Shown here: in pieces, positions 16,849-25,652 of the stretch
Numbering within the stretch: the stretch's first letter is position 1
Layout of the letters: each line of letters opens with the position of its first letter
DNA from: an uncultured Opitutales bacterium
GTDB taxonomy: Bacteria > Verrucomicrobiota > Verrucomicrobiia > Opitutales > Intestinicryptomonadaceae
DNA length: 47,298 nucleotides
Assembly (NCBI GenBank): GCA_900545705.1
Contig: URAK01000014.1
Location: 1 to 47,298 of the forward strand
Direction: 5' to 3'
Made by a program: the position numbers and the translations under genes
The notes under the pieces: model-generated
Seen by the model: only the letters and a program-made list of their open reading frames with translations
Told to the model about the DNA's origin: nothing
The model's database searches: none

Positions 16849-17271
16849 TCAAATTATAAGCGGTATCGGCGTTCGCGTTCGACAAGTAAAATGCGCCCGA
16901 AAAAAGCGTTTTGTAAAATCCGTTGATATAAATCCGCGCGCCGGAGTTGAAGGTTCGAGTTGCGGAGGAACAGAGAGTGCAAAAATTGTCGGCTGTGGCA
17001 GTTTCATTCTTTCGGAAGCCAACTTTACAGAATTGCCGTCGCCAAAGAGTAAATCAAAGCAATCCGACGGCGCAGAGCAGCGGGCATCTTGCCCGATAGA
17101 ATTATCGCTGTGAATATTTCCGTAAAAAGAGCAGCAATGGTTTGGAGCGGCGCTTATATGCACAATGTCTTTATGTATGCAAACAACAACTGTTCCCACT
17201 ATTCCCACCAAGGAATTTAGGAAAAAGCATACAGCAACCAACATTGTGCATTTGTGCAGATTTGAGAACAA
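16849..17271 (-). CDS. Small Cys/His-containing exported protein heading the metal operon
   Basis: The frame starts at TTG (17271) or ATG (17244). I list the longer form because the shorter lacks positive charge before the hydrophobic segment LVAVCFFLNSLVGIVGTVVV. The mature part has the pattern C-x-H..., HCC, C, then C-F-D (CIHKDIVHISAAPNHCCSF, SAPSDCFDL). This is typical of short periplasmic proteins placed before metal RND operons, and it could bind metal. The C-terminal third is Pro/Thr/Phe-rich and low in structure. It precedes the TolC gene by 68 bases on the same strand. No named family is certain. Confidence 0.55.
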   Translation of the reverse strand: MFSNLHKCTMLVAVCFFLNSLVGIVGTVVVCIHKDIVHISAAPNHCCSFYGNIHSDNSIGQDARCSAPSDCFDLLFGDGNSVKLASERMKLPQPTIFALSVPPQLEPSTPARGFISTDFTKRFFRAHFTCRTRTPIPLII

Positions 17272-17839
17272 ACTTTCCGTTTATTCAAGTTTTTTATTTA
17301 AGAAAAAAATAGAATCAGTTTAAAGATCGGACAATTTTATTATTTTTAAGATGCAGATTCTTTTATAAAAATTCAGCAATTTTATTTTTTATTTAAAATT
17401 TGACGATAGACATACTTATTCGCGCCGCGTGCCTTCGTAGGAATGCCTATATCCATTATGAAGGCAAAGTTATCGGTTGAAATATCCACAGCGCATGCAA
17501 GCGAAATTCCCCCAAGCGGCACAAGTCGCCTCAACTTAAGCACAGAATCCGCACTAATGCGCGTGCAAGCGAAATACCCCCTTCCACCTTTGCGTACATT
17601 GAACTGCTATGCCAATAATCCGCTTAGCGCATGCGCGCGAAATGCCCCCAGTGGCGCAAGCCGCCTCAACGAAGGCACATAATCCGCGCCTCCGTGCGCA
17701 CCAAATCCCGCGCCCGCCACAATTTACATACAAATAAAACAAAGCGATAAAAGAAATTTTCCCAAATCCGCCCACCTCACCTATCCATAAAAATTTCCCT
17801 TTGACACGCCAAGGCATATCAGTATCGTTTTATCTGATT
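17272..17839. other. Intergenic region between divergent operons
   Basis: The left part (17280-17400) is very AT-rich and probably holds the promoter of the efflux operon reading left. The right part contains GC-richer direct repeats (17491-17688, listed separately). No gene is supported here. The promoter of the plus-strand def-rho cluster should lie near 17750-17830, but I cannot name the boxes. Confidence 0.4.
17491..17688. repeat. Imperfect 62-bp direct repeats with a partial middle copy
   Basis: Copy 1 spans 17491-17552 and copy 3 spans 17627-17688. Both begin GCGCATGC, continue GCGAAAT(T/G)(C)CCCC, share GGC(A/G)CAAG(T/C)CGCCTCAAC and end with ATAATCCGC-like sequence. A shorter version of the first third lies at 17559-17580. 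The unit is not coding in any consistent frame, so it looks like an intergenic repeat family. Confidence 0.6.
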
Positions 17840-18289
17840 ATGGCTAAAATTGATCTTGAACTCGTTAAGGTCGTACTCCAACGCTCGGAGCTCGACGCGA
17901 AAAAAATAGCTCAAATTATCGAGGACATCACTTTTGAATCAAAAGCCCAAGAGGCGGAAAAAGAAAAAGAACCTCAGGTAAAAAAACAATATGTAGTCGT
18001 CGTGAGCGACCCGTACGGGAAATTCACCGACGCCGACTACACAGGCTGGGTCGTGCAAATTCCGGAAGACGAAAACCCGGCCAGCGCCCTCGAACGCATA
18101 CACTTGGGCTCGTACGACTACAACCTGACCCCCAAAGGCAGGCGTATGCCGCTAAAAACAATTGCCGAAGCATGCGAATTCGGCTCGGCGAAAATTTTTA
18201 AAGAACATAAAGTCTGGATAAAGACGAAAGAGCCCGTGTTGATAGTCCGCACAAACAATAAAATTCCCCGCGAAAGCAAACAAGAATAA
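17840..18289 (+). CDS. Conserved small protein upstream of def, unknown
   Basis: I start at the ATG at 17840 because the protein (149 residues) then begins with a regular helix (MAKIDLELVKVVLQRSELDA). The frame is open 13 codons further upstream without a ribosome site. An N-terminal helical hairpin rich in Lys/Glu is followed by a globular part with aromatic and Gly residues (VVVVSDPYGKFTDADYTGWV) and a basic end. There is no signal peptide and no TM, so it is probably cytoplasmic. It precedes peptide deformylase by five bases and should be co-transcribed with it. I do not recognise the family. Confidence 0.65.
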   Translation: MAKIDLELVKVVLQRSELDAKKIAQIIEDITFESKAQEAEKEKEPQVKKQYVVVVSDPYGKFTDADYTGWVVQIPEDENPASALERIHLGSYDYNLTPKGRRMPLKTIAEACEFGSAKIFKEHKVWIKTKEPVLIVRTNNKIPRESKQE

Positions 18290-18294
18290 CCCCC

Positions 18295-18882
18295 ATGACC
18301 CGCAGACTCACAAAATTCGGCGAACCCGTCCTAAAAAAGAAAGCCGCCGAAGTAGAAGTATTCGACGAATCCCTGAAAGAGCTCGCAAGCGACCTTGTCG
18401 ACACTCTATATGAGGAGAACGGGCTCGGGCTCGCCGCGCCGCAAATCGACTCCTCAAAGCGGGTCTTTGCAATCGACATGCGAAGGAGGAGCGACGATTC
18501 CGTGCCGTGCGAATTTACAATCGACGGGAAATCGCTGCCTCTTGACATAGCAATGCCCCTCATAGCGGTAAATCCGGAAGTCGAGGAAATAGGCGACTAT
18601 GTCGAAATAGCCGAAGAAGGGTGCCTGTCATTTCCTGGGATTTTTGCGGAAGTAGAGCGCAGCGCAGAAGTAAGGCTGACCTACCAAGACACCGACGGGG
18701 CAAAACACGTACTCGTATGCTCGGGGCTTTTCGCGAGGTGCGTCCAGCATGAAAACGACCACCTTGACGGCGTCTGTTTTGTAGACAGGCTCACTCCGCG
18801 CCAACTTTTTAAAATCGAGCCTAAATTAAAAAAATTGCGCCGACAGACCCGCGATTTTCTCAAATCCCAAAAAAGCCATTAA
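18295..18882 (+). CDS. def: Peptide deformylase
   Basis: The enzyme removes the formyl group from the N-terminal methionine of new proteins, using an Fe2+/Zn2+ centre. All three signature motifs are present: GLGLAAPQI (about residues 43-51), EEGCLSFP (about 107-114) with the metal-binding Cys, and QHENDHLDG (about 151-159) with the HExxH-type metal site (H-E-N-D-H). The 195-residue length is slightly longer than usual because of an insertion after the first motif (MRRRSDDSVPCEFTIDGKS). It lies between the small unknown gene and coaE on one transcript. Confidence 0.95.
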   Translation: MTRRLTKFGEPVLKKKAAEVEVFDESLKELASDLVDTLYEENGLGLAAPQIDSSKRVFAIDMRRRSDDSVPCEFTIDGKSLPLDIAMPLIAVNPEVEEIGDYVEIAEEGCLSFPGIFAEVERSAEVRLTYQDTDGAKHVLVCSGLFARCVQHENDHLDGVCFVDRLTPRQLFKIEPKLKKLRRQTRDFLKSQKSH

Positions 18883-18897
18883 ACGCGCCGCGTTTTT

Positions 18898-19521
18898 ATG
18901 AAAACCCTAAAAATCGGCCTCACCGGCGGCATGGGGTGCGGGAAGAGCGCCGCCGCCGACGCATTCCGGAAACTTGGCGTTGAAGTGCTCGACGCCGACA
19001 AGCTCGCCCATATTGCGCTTGCTGAAAACATGAGCGTTAGAGACTCCCTGTCTAAAATTTTTGGGGAAAAGGCATTTCCGCCTAACGAAAACCCGAACCG
19101 CGCGGAAATCGCAAGAATCGCATTTTCCGACAAGGAGAAGCTCGCCGCGCTCGAAAACGCCCTGCACCCGGCAATCAATGCCATGTGGCTTGAAAGGCTG
19201 AGGGAAATACAGGCCTCTTGCGATGGAAAATTTTCGGCGCTGGTTGTCGAAATGCCGCTGTTGTTTGAAAAAGGGCTTGAAAAAAATTTTGATATCTGCA
19301 TTACTGTTTTCTGTAGCGAGACGGCGCGCCGCGAACGCCTCTTAAAAAGGGGAATGTCCGAGCATGATATCGACGCGCGCGACGCCTATCAACTGCCGCT
19401 CTCCCAAAAAGTACGTTTGGCGACGGTTGCTTTGTTTAACGAAGGCGATTTTGATTTTCTGTACAAGCAAGCCGCGCTTACATTAAATAATTTGAAAACC
19501 CAATGGACGAAGACACACTAA
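18898..19521 (+). CDS. coaE: Dephospho-CoA kinase
   Basis: The enzyme catalyses the last step of coenzyme A synthesis, phosphorylation of the ribose 3'-hydroxyl of dephospho-CoA. The P-loop GGMGCGKS is at residues 10-17, followed by the family's VLDADKLAH motif and the lid region (CSETARRERLLKRGMS). The length of 207 residues is normal. The 3' end overlaps the rho start by 19 bases, so translation of the two is likely coupled. Confidence 0.95.
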   Translation: MKTLKIGLTGGMGCGKSAAADAFRKLGVEVLDADKLAHIALAENMSVRDSLSKIFGEKAFPPNENPNRAEIARIAFSDKEKLAALENALHPAINAMWLERLREIQASCDGKFSALVVEMPLLFEKGLEKNFDICITVFCSETARRERLLKRGMSEHDIDARDAYQLPLSQKVRLATVALFNEGDFDFLYKQAALTLNNLKTQWTKTH

Positions 19522-22166
19522 TTACGCCCTCCGCGCCTGAAAGCGGATTGCCCGAAAAGAAAAAAAGGGGCCGCAAACCAAAAAATCAAACAGCAGAATC
19601 ATCAGATTCCCAAGCAGCTCCCAAAATCTCTAAAAAGAGGGGGCGCCCCAAAAAAGCCAAGGTCCCCGAAGAAGAAACTGTCGGGACGGGCGCGCAGTCT
19701 GAAGATGCGCCAACTGAAAGCGTTGCGGAAAGCGGAAGTGTGGAAACAGCTTCCTCCAATGCCTCCGACAACAATGCGGCAGCGTCCTCAGGGCCGCAAT
19801 GGCGCGACGTTCATGTTGAAGCGGAAGACTCATACTCCCCCGACAACGAAATTTTCACTGGCACCGATAGCGGAGACGATTTTGCATACTCCAAATCTTC
19901 GCGCGAGGAGGCGTCAGACGATGAAATTCCGCAATATTTTTCGACGAGCGACGAAGACCTCGACCCGGACGCATACCGCAATGTCCCCGACGCCGAGGGA
20001 AGTTCCGAATCCTACACCGAGGGAAATCCTGAGCCCGACGAATCGGAAGCCATACTGTCCGACCCTTCGTACGAGTCGTTTGCGGACGCTGAAGCCGCGC
20101 GCCAAGACAGGCGTAACAACCGCAAGAATTGGAAGCAAAACGCGCGCCCGGACAATTTCCGCGGCAATTACCAGCAAAACAGGCAGCAGCAGCGCCAACA
20201 GCAAAACAGGCAGCAAAACCAGCAGCGTCAAAACCGCAATATTCCACAGCAGAACCGCCAGCAGCAGAATAGGCAGCAAAACCAGCAACAGCAGCGCCAA
20301 CAGCAAAACAAGCCTAAAAAGAATATCTGGAAGCAGGCGGAAAATGACGCCGAAGCGATGAATCCCGGCAATCTCCCCGAATGGGACACGCTAAAAACCG
20401 AGGCCGGGATATGCCAATGGGTAGAGCGGCTCTTCGAAGGAAAGACGGCAGAGCCTGCCGCCGAAGAAAGCCGGAAAATTTCGGAAGGCGCCGAAGCCGC
20501 AACGCCTACGCTATCCGCAACCGAGTCCGAATCCGCAACGCCTACGCTGTCCGAAGCCGTAAAGACTACATCTCCGGAAGCCGCACCCGAAGCCGCAAGC
20601 GCGCCTGACAGCGCCGCAGTTGCCCCCCAGTCGGGCGACGCGAAGGCGGAAATACCGCCGACTGCGCCGGAAGACATGTCGTACTGGGAATTGCTTGCGA
20701 GCTCCAACGATACCCGCGTGGAGCGGGCGACGGCGCCAGAAGCCTTAGAGGGCGAAACCGTAAAAAGCGCGGAAGCCCCGGCTTCGTCAGAGGTTGCCAC
20801 CGGCGACAACAGCGAAACGGGCTCCGGCGAGCAAAGCGAAAAATTTGAAGAGCAAAAGTTTTTTCCGCTGCCAGACGGCTCAAAAATAGATTCGGTCGAG
20901 GGGTACGAGGAGCTCTGCCCGATGCACATAAAAGATTTGAGGGCGAAATATGCCGAGCTCTCAATACCGTTTAAGGGCGGCGTTCCGAAGTGCGAGATAC
21001 TCGCGGAATTTTTCAGGAATGCATGCGAGAAGAGAAAGCTCGTTTACGTAAACGGCGTGTTGGACGTGTTTGAGGACGGAGCGGGCGGCGCGATAACTTT
21101 TGCTTCGGACAGCTACGCCCTAAAATGCTCCTCGGTGTACGTTCCGCAGATTTTTATAGACAAGTACGCGCTAAAACGCGGCCATATTGTCGGCGCGCTC
21201 GCGGCAGCTCCAAGGTTAAATGAAAAAGAGAACTGCCCGTTCGCGGTAAGAATCACCTCCGTAATGGGCGCCTCCCCCGATTCCGCGCGCGACATAATAC
21301 CGTTTACAGACCTCGTTCCATACTATCCAACGCGCAGGATAATCTTGGAGAGCCCCCTGCACAATTCAAAAGACAACCTGTCTATGCGCGCGGTAGATTT
21401 ATTGACGCCGATAGGTTTTGGCCAGCGCGCGCTGATAGTCGCCCCGCCCCGCACCGGGAAAACCGTGCTTATGCAGAGCATGGCGAAGTCCATACGCTTC
21501 AACAATCCCGGCGCAAAAGTCATAATTTTGCTTGTGGACGAGCGCCCCGAAGAAGTGACAGATTTCAAGCGCGCGATAGACGCCGAAGTAATAGCCTCCA
21601 CATTCGACCAAGAAGCCTCCAGCCACGTCCACGCTGCCGAAATGGTAATAAGCAAGGCGCGCAGAATGGTGGAAGTTGGCGACGACGTAGTGATACTGCT
21701 CGATTCCATAACGAGGCTCGCCCGCGCCTACAATGCGCTGATGCCAAACGGCGGCAGGACGATGTCCGGAGGCGTTGAGGCAAACGCCCTGCAAAAGCCC
21801 AAAAAGTTTTTCGGCTCTGCGCGCAATATAGAGGGCGGAGGGTCGCTAACAATAATAGGCACGGCGCTGATAGAGACCGGAAGCAAGATGGACGAAGTGA
21901 TATTTGAAGAGTTCAAGGGGACGGGAAACCTCGAACTCGATCTCGACCGCTCGCTGTCCGACAAGAGGATATTCCCCGCAATCAATATAGAAAAGAGCGG
22001 CACCCGAAAGGAAGAACTGCTCTACCACCCCGACGAACTCACTAAGATATATACTCTTAGGAGGGCAATGAAGGGTATTCCCGCAGCCGATTCTATGGAA
22101 ATGCTCATACAAAGGCTAAAAAAGGTAAAAACAAATGTTGAATTTTTGCTAGGATTGAATAGATAG
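19503..22166 (+). CDS. rho: Transcription terminator Rho with long disordered N-terminus
   Basis: The hexameric RNA helicase ends transcription at C-rich unstructured RNA. The conserved part occupies about residues 475-887: the N-terminal helical bundle (MHIKDLRAKYAELSIPF), a cold-shock RNA-binding fold, Walker A PPRTGKT (about 647), VILLVDERPEEVTD, and Walker B VVILLDSITRLARAYN (about 728). The first 470 residues are an extension absent from E. coli Rho (419 aa). It contains AT-hook-like KKRGRKPKN and KKRGRPKKAK, acidic/Ser-rich stretches and a Gln/Asn/Arg-rich tract at about 222-272 (20170-20320). Such extensions occur in Rho of other phyla, where they can affect RNA binding or condensation. 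Confidence 0.95.
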   Translation: MDEDTLITPSAPESGLPEKKKRGRKPKNQTAESSDSQAAPKISKKRGRPKKAKVPEEETVGTGAQSEDAPTESVAESGSVETASSNASDNNAAASSGPQWRDVHVEAEDSYSPDNEIFTGTDSGDDFAYSKSSREEASDDEIPQYFSTSDEDLDPDAYRNVPDAEGSSESYTEGNPEPDESEAILSDPSYESFADAEAARQDRRNNRKNWKQNARPDNFRGNYQQNRQQQRQQQNRQQNQQRQNRNIPQQNRQQQNRQQNQQQQRQQQNKPKKNIWKQAENDAEAMNPGNLPEWDTLKTEAGICQWVERLFEGKTAEPAAEESRKISEGAEAATPTLSATESESATPTLSEAVKTTSPEAAPEAASAPDSAAVAPQSGDAKAEIPPTAPEDMSYWELLASSNDTRVERATAPEALEGETVKSAEAPASSEVATGDNSETGSGEQSEKFEEQKFFPLPDGSKIDSVEGYEELCPMHIKDLRAKYAELSIPFKGGVPKCEILAEFFRNACEKRKLVYVNGVLDVFEDGAGGAITFASDSYALKCSSVYVPQIFIDKYALKRGHIVGALAAAPRLNEKENCPFAVRITSVMGASPDSARDIIPFTDLVPYYPTRRIILESPLHNSKDNLSMRAVDLLTPIGFGQRALIVAPPRTGKTVLMQSMAKSIRFNNPGAKVIILLVDERPEEVTDFKRAIDAEVIASTFDQEASSHVHAAEMVISKARRMVEVGDDVVILLDSITRLARAYNALMPNGGRTMSGGVEANALQKPKKFFGSARNIEGGGSLTIIGTALIETGSKMDEVIFEEFKGTGNLELDLDRSLSDKRIFPAINIEKSGTRKEELLYHPDELTKIYTLRRAMKGIPAADSMEMLIQRLKKVKTNVEFLLGLNR

Positions 22167-22213
22167 TTAGCTTTCTACCTTAAAACGCATATTTACCAAC
22201 GGAGACAATAAAC

Positions 22214-23938
22214 GTGACATCTGCTGACGATTTCGTTTTGCAACTAATTCAGGATAAAGGTCTAGTACCCCCGGACATAATAAAGCTCGGCCGCGAACAG
22301 CTCGTATCCGAAGGAGTTCCCCCAACGGACATAGACTCGAAACTCATCGACTTGATTGTAGACAAACGCTACTGCAAGTACGAAGACATTACCTATCTGC
22401 TGTCGCAGGAATTCAATATTCCGCTGATTTCGCTGCAAGATATACGGGTCGATGAAAGCGTATTAAAATTGCTTCCCCAAGATATTTTGAGGAAATACAA
22501 TGTATTTCCGATATCGTCCTCCGGCGGCCAGCTTGAATTGGCGATATCCGACCCGATGGACATGGACTCCGTCGACGACATAAGCCATATACTAAATATG
22601 TCGGTGGATCTCAGGCTCGCAAGTCCTGAGGAGATAAAGAGAGCCATAGACGACCATTTCGGGGTAAACGCATACGGCGACGTATTTGGCGAGGAGATTG
22701 CCGGGCAAAATTCGTCTGCGGCGGCCGGCAATACGCTGGCGACCGGCAACGAAGCGGGAGTGTCCGAAGAGGAAGCTCCGATAATAAGATATGTGCACAA
22801 GCTGATAACTGAGGCTGTAAAGCGCAGGGCGTCCGACATTCACCTAGAGCCCCTCGAAAAGCGCTTCAGAATCCGCTACCGCATTGACGGCGTGCTGATA
22901 GAGGTTGAGAATCCGCCAAAGCGCCTGCAACCGTCGATAATATCGAGGCTAAAGTTGATGGCAAACATATCTATCGCCGAAAAGCGCGTACCGCAGGACG
23001 GCCGCATACAAATAACCTTTAACAATAAAGAAATCGACTTGCGTGTATCGAGCCTTCCGACCGTGTATGGCGAGAGCATAGTCATGCGTATTCTCGACAA
23101 GGAAGGTTTGAGGCTCGGGCTGCCCGAACTCGGATTCTTCTCCGACGACCAAGCCGTATTTGAGAGGATAGTTGGAATGGCCGACGGCATATTCCTCGTC
23201 ACCGGCCCGACGGGATCCGGTAAATCGACCACCCTGTACTCGGCGCTCAATTTTCTAAACCACCCAGACCGAAAAATCATAACGGTAGAAGACCCTGTCG
23301 AATACCAGATGACCGGCATAAACCAAGTGCAGGTGAGAAGAGAGGTTGGGATGACATTTGCTGCGGCTTTGCGCTCAATGCTGCGCCAAGCGCCAAACAT
23401 CATCATGATAGGTGAAATTCGTGACCTCGAAACGGCTGAAATTGCAATAAATGCCTCGCTAACCGGCCACATGGTGTTCAGCACGCTGCACACGAACGAC
23501 GCTCCAAGCGCCGTCACCCGACTGGTCGATATAGGCGTAAAGCCGTTCTTGGTAAGCGCATCGCTGCGCGCGGCACTCGCCCAGCGACTGGTAAGAAAGA
23601 TATGCACAAACTGCAAATCCGTATATGCGCCGGATCCGCGCACCTTGCAGGCTATAGGCATAAACGAAATCGAGGCCGCAAAGATAACCTTCTACCATGG
23701 CGACGGATGCCCGAAATGCAACGGCATAGGCTTCAAAGGCCGAATGGGCATTTTTGAAATATTTATAGTCAACGAAGAGTTGCAACAGATGATTTACGAA
23801 GGGCGAACCCTTGTCGAGCTACGCACGAAAGCGAGGGAACTTGGCATGCGCTCCATGCGCGAGGACGGTATCCGAAAAGTAGGCGGCGGATTGACGACCG
23901 CAGACGAAGTATTGAAGGTTACCATGAACGAAGCATAA
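22214..23938 (+). CDS. Type II secretion / type IV pilus assembly ATPase, first copy
   Basis: The 574-residue GspE/PilB-type ATPase starts at a GTG (22214) after GGAG nine bases upstream. It has an N-terminal MshEN-like domain (residues about 1-155), a variable Ala/Gly linker (QNSSAAAGNTLATGNE), and a core with Walker A GPTGSGKSTT (about 331), the Asp box GEIRDLETAE (about 400) and His box TGHMVFSTLHTND. A zinc tetracysteine follows (CTNC ... CPKC, about 462-502). It would power assembly of pilin or pseudopilin fibres at the cytoplasmic face of the inner membrane. It is followed after 16 bases by a second ATPase of the same type. Confidence 0.93.
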   Translation: MTSADDFVLQLIQDKGLVPPDIIKLGREQLVSEGVPPTDIDSKLIDLIVDKRYCKYEDITYLLSQEFNIPLISLQDIRVDESVLKLLPQDILRKYNVFPISSSGGQLELAISDPMDMDSVDDISHILNMSVDLRLASPEEIKRAIDDHFGVNAYGDVFGEEIAGQNSSAAAGNTLATGNEAGVSEEEAPIIRYVHKLITEAVKRRASDIHLEPLEKRFRIRYRIDGVLIEVENPPKRLQPSIISRLKLMANISIAEKRVPQDGRIQITFNNKEIDLRVSSLPTVYGESIVMRILDKEGLRLGLPELGFFSDDQAVFERIVGMADGIFLVTGPTGSGKSTTLYSALNFLNHPDRKIITVEDPVEYQMTGINQVQVRREVGMTFAAALRSMLRQAPNIIMIGEIRDLETAEIAINASLTGHMVFSTLHTNDAPSAVTRLVDIGVKPFLVSASLRAALAQRLVRKICTNCKSVYAPDPRTLQAIGINEIEAAKITFYHGDGCPKCNGIGFKGRMGIFEIFIVNEELQQMIYEGRTLVELRTKARELGMRSMREDGIRKVGGGLTTADEVLKVTMNEA

Positions 23939-23954
23939 TCGGAGGCGAAGCAAA

Positions 23955-25634
23955 ATGTTTGAAGACCACAACAATTCGATATATGAAATATTTCTTTCCA
24001 ACAAGATGCTCACAAAAGAGCAGCTTGATGAGTTAAACGAGACGCACTTAAACACCGGGCAGTCGCTTGCGGATACGATAATATCTTCCGGGTTAGTCGA
24101 GAAAACGAAACTTTTGGAGGTCGTAGCCGACTATCTCAACTACGAATATGTTCCGATTCCGCCTGCTAACATACCCGAAAGCGTCTATAAGCAGCTAAGG
24201 CCGAATTTGGCCCGGACCTACGGCGTGGTTCCGATAGAAGCGACAGACACCTCCATAACGCTACTTGCAAAGGATCCGTTCAATAACTCGATAATTGACG
24301 ACCTCACCTTCACGCTGAACAAGGACGTGACGCTGAAAGTGATGGATCCCGACCAGGTCGAGACCCTCATAGTACAGTGCTATGGCGAAGAAGATTCGAG
24401 CATTGACGATCTTTTGTCGGAAATATCGAATGTAGAATTCGACGAATCCTCCGAAACCGATGCGGCGAATATGGCGAACGAGACGCCGATTATCCGCTTT
24501 GTAAATTTGATATTGCAGCAGGCAATCCGCGACAAAGCTTCCGACATACACTTCGAGCCGTTCGAAGACATGTTCAGAATACGCTACCGTATTGACGGTG
24601 CTTTGTACGAAATGGCGCCGCCGCCAAAGAGCCTCGCGCTGCCCGTAATTTCGCGAATAAAAGTTCTCGCGAATTTGAACATAGCAGAGCAGCGCATACC
24701 GCAGGACGGAAGAATAAAAATGACGATATCCGGCCGCCCTGTCGACTTGCGTGTATCCACGCTGCCTACCCAATTCGGAGAGAGCGTGGTGCTCCGCGTT
24801 CTCGACAAGAGCGTCGTGAACCTCGACCTCGACAAGCTCAGCATGACAGACGAACTTGTCGAGAACATAAGAAGGCTCGTAAAACTGCCCAACGGCATAT
24901 TCATAGTCACCGGTCCGACCGGTTCCGGCAAAACTACAACCCTTTACTCCGCCCTCCGCGAGGTCAACACGGTAGACATAAAAATCCTCACTTCCGAAGA
25001 CCCTGTCGAATATGAAATCGACGGCATCATGCAGGTGCAGATAAACCACCAGGTCGGTTTGGACTTTGCCCGATGCCTTAGAGCCTTCCTCCGTCAAGAC
25101 CCCGACAAAATAATGGTCGGAGAAATCCGCGACCTTGAAACTGCCCAGATAGCGGTTCAAGCGTCACTTACAGGGCACGTCGTGCTCGCAACCCTCCACA
25201 CGAACGACGCTCCGGGAGCTGTCACGCGCCTTATAGATATGGGGCTTGAACCGTTCCTGATTGCGGCGTCTTTGGAAGGCATATTGGGTCAGCGACTCGT
25301 TCGCAGAATATGTCCGACATGCAAGACGGCGTACGAGCCCGACCAGGAAATAATAGATATGCTTGGAGTGGATCCGATAGAGATAGCTGACAAGCAATTC
25401 TTCTTCGGCAAGGGCTGCGCGGAATGCAACGGATCGGGATACAAAGGCCGACAAGGGCTTTTTGAGTTGCTGCTTGTAAACGACTCCCTAAGAGACCTCA
25501 TAACTGCGAGAGCTCCGACACTCGTATTGAAGCAGAAAGCGATAGAGCTTGGCATGCGCACCCTGCGCGACGACGGTTTGCGCGCGATTTTTGACGGCGC
25601 CACGACCGTGGAAGAAGTTTTGAAATACACTTAG
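23955..25634 (+). CDS. Type II secretion / type IV pilus assembly ATPase, second copy
   Basis: The 559-residue protein has the same domain order as the gene before it: MshEN-like N-terminus, Walker A GPTGSGKTTT (about 319), GEIRDLETAQ (about 388), TGHVVLATLHTND, and a tetracysteine CPTC ... CAEC (about 453-491). A GGAGG ribosome site lies ten bases before the ATG. It differs enough from the first copy to be an old duplication. The presence of the zinc-binding tetracysteine argues that both are assembly (GspE/PilB) rather than retraction (PilT) ATPases. The inner-membrane partner PilC/GspF follows 18 bases later. Confidence 0.93.
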   Translation: MFEDHNNSIYEIFLSNKMLTKEQLDELNETHLNTGQSLADTIISSGLVEKTKLLEVVADYLNYEYVPIPPANIPESVYKQLRPNLARTYGVVPIEATDTSITLLAKDPFNNSIIDDLTFTLNKDVTLKVMDPDQVETLIVQCYGEEDSSIDDLLSEISNVEFDESSETDAANMANETPIIRFVNLILQQAIRDKASDIHFEPFEDMFRIRYRIDGALYEMAPPPKSLALPVISRIKVLANLNIAEQRIPQDGRIKMTISGRPVDLRVSTLPTQFGESVVLRVLDKSVVNLDLDKLSMTDELVENIRRLVKLPNGIFIVTGPTGSGKTTTLYSALREVNTVDIKILTSEDPVEYEIDGIMQVQINHQVGLDFARCLRAFLRQDPDKIMVGEIRDLETAQIAVQASLTGHVVLATLHTNDAPGAVTRLIDMGLEPFLIAASLEGILGQRLVRRICPTCKTAYEPDQEIIDMLGVDPIEIADKQFFFGKGCAECNGSGYKGRQGLFELLLVNDSLRDLITARAPTLVLKQKAIELGMRTLRDDGLRAIFDGATTVEEVLKYT

Positions 25635-25652
25635 TAGAAAAGGAAAACTGTT

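Noticed and set aside
17491..17688. CRISPR array
   Set aside because: The repeats are 62 bp, degenerate, only two and a half in number and not regularly spaced; no cas genes are present.
19705..20361. 218-codon plus-strand frame overlapping the disordered part of rho
   Set aside because: It is a +1 shadow produced by the low-complexity stretch (Arg/Thr/Ser-rich), inside the conserved rho frame.
24261..25160. 299-codon minus-strand frame opposite the second GspE ATPase
   Set aside because: The plus strand carries all ATPase motifs; the antisense frame has Tyr/Val/Arg-rich shadow composition.
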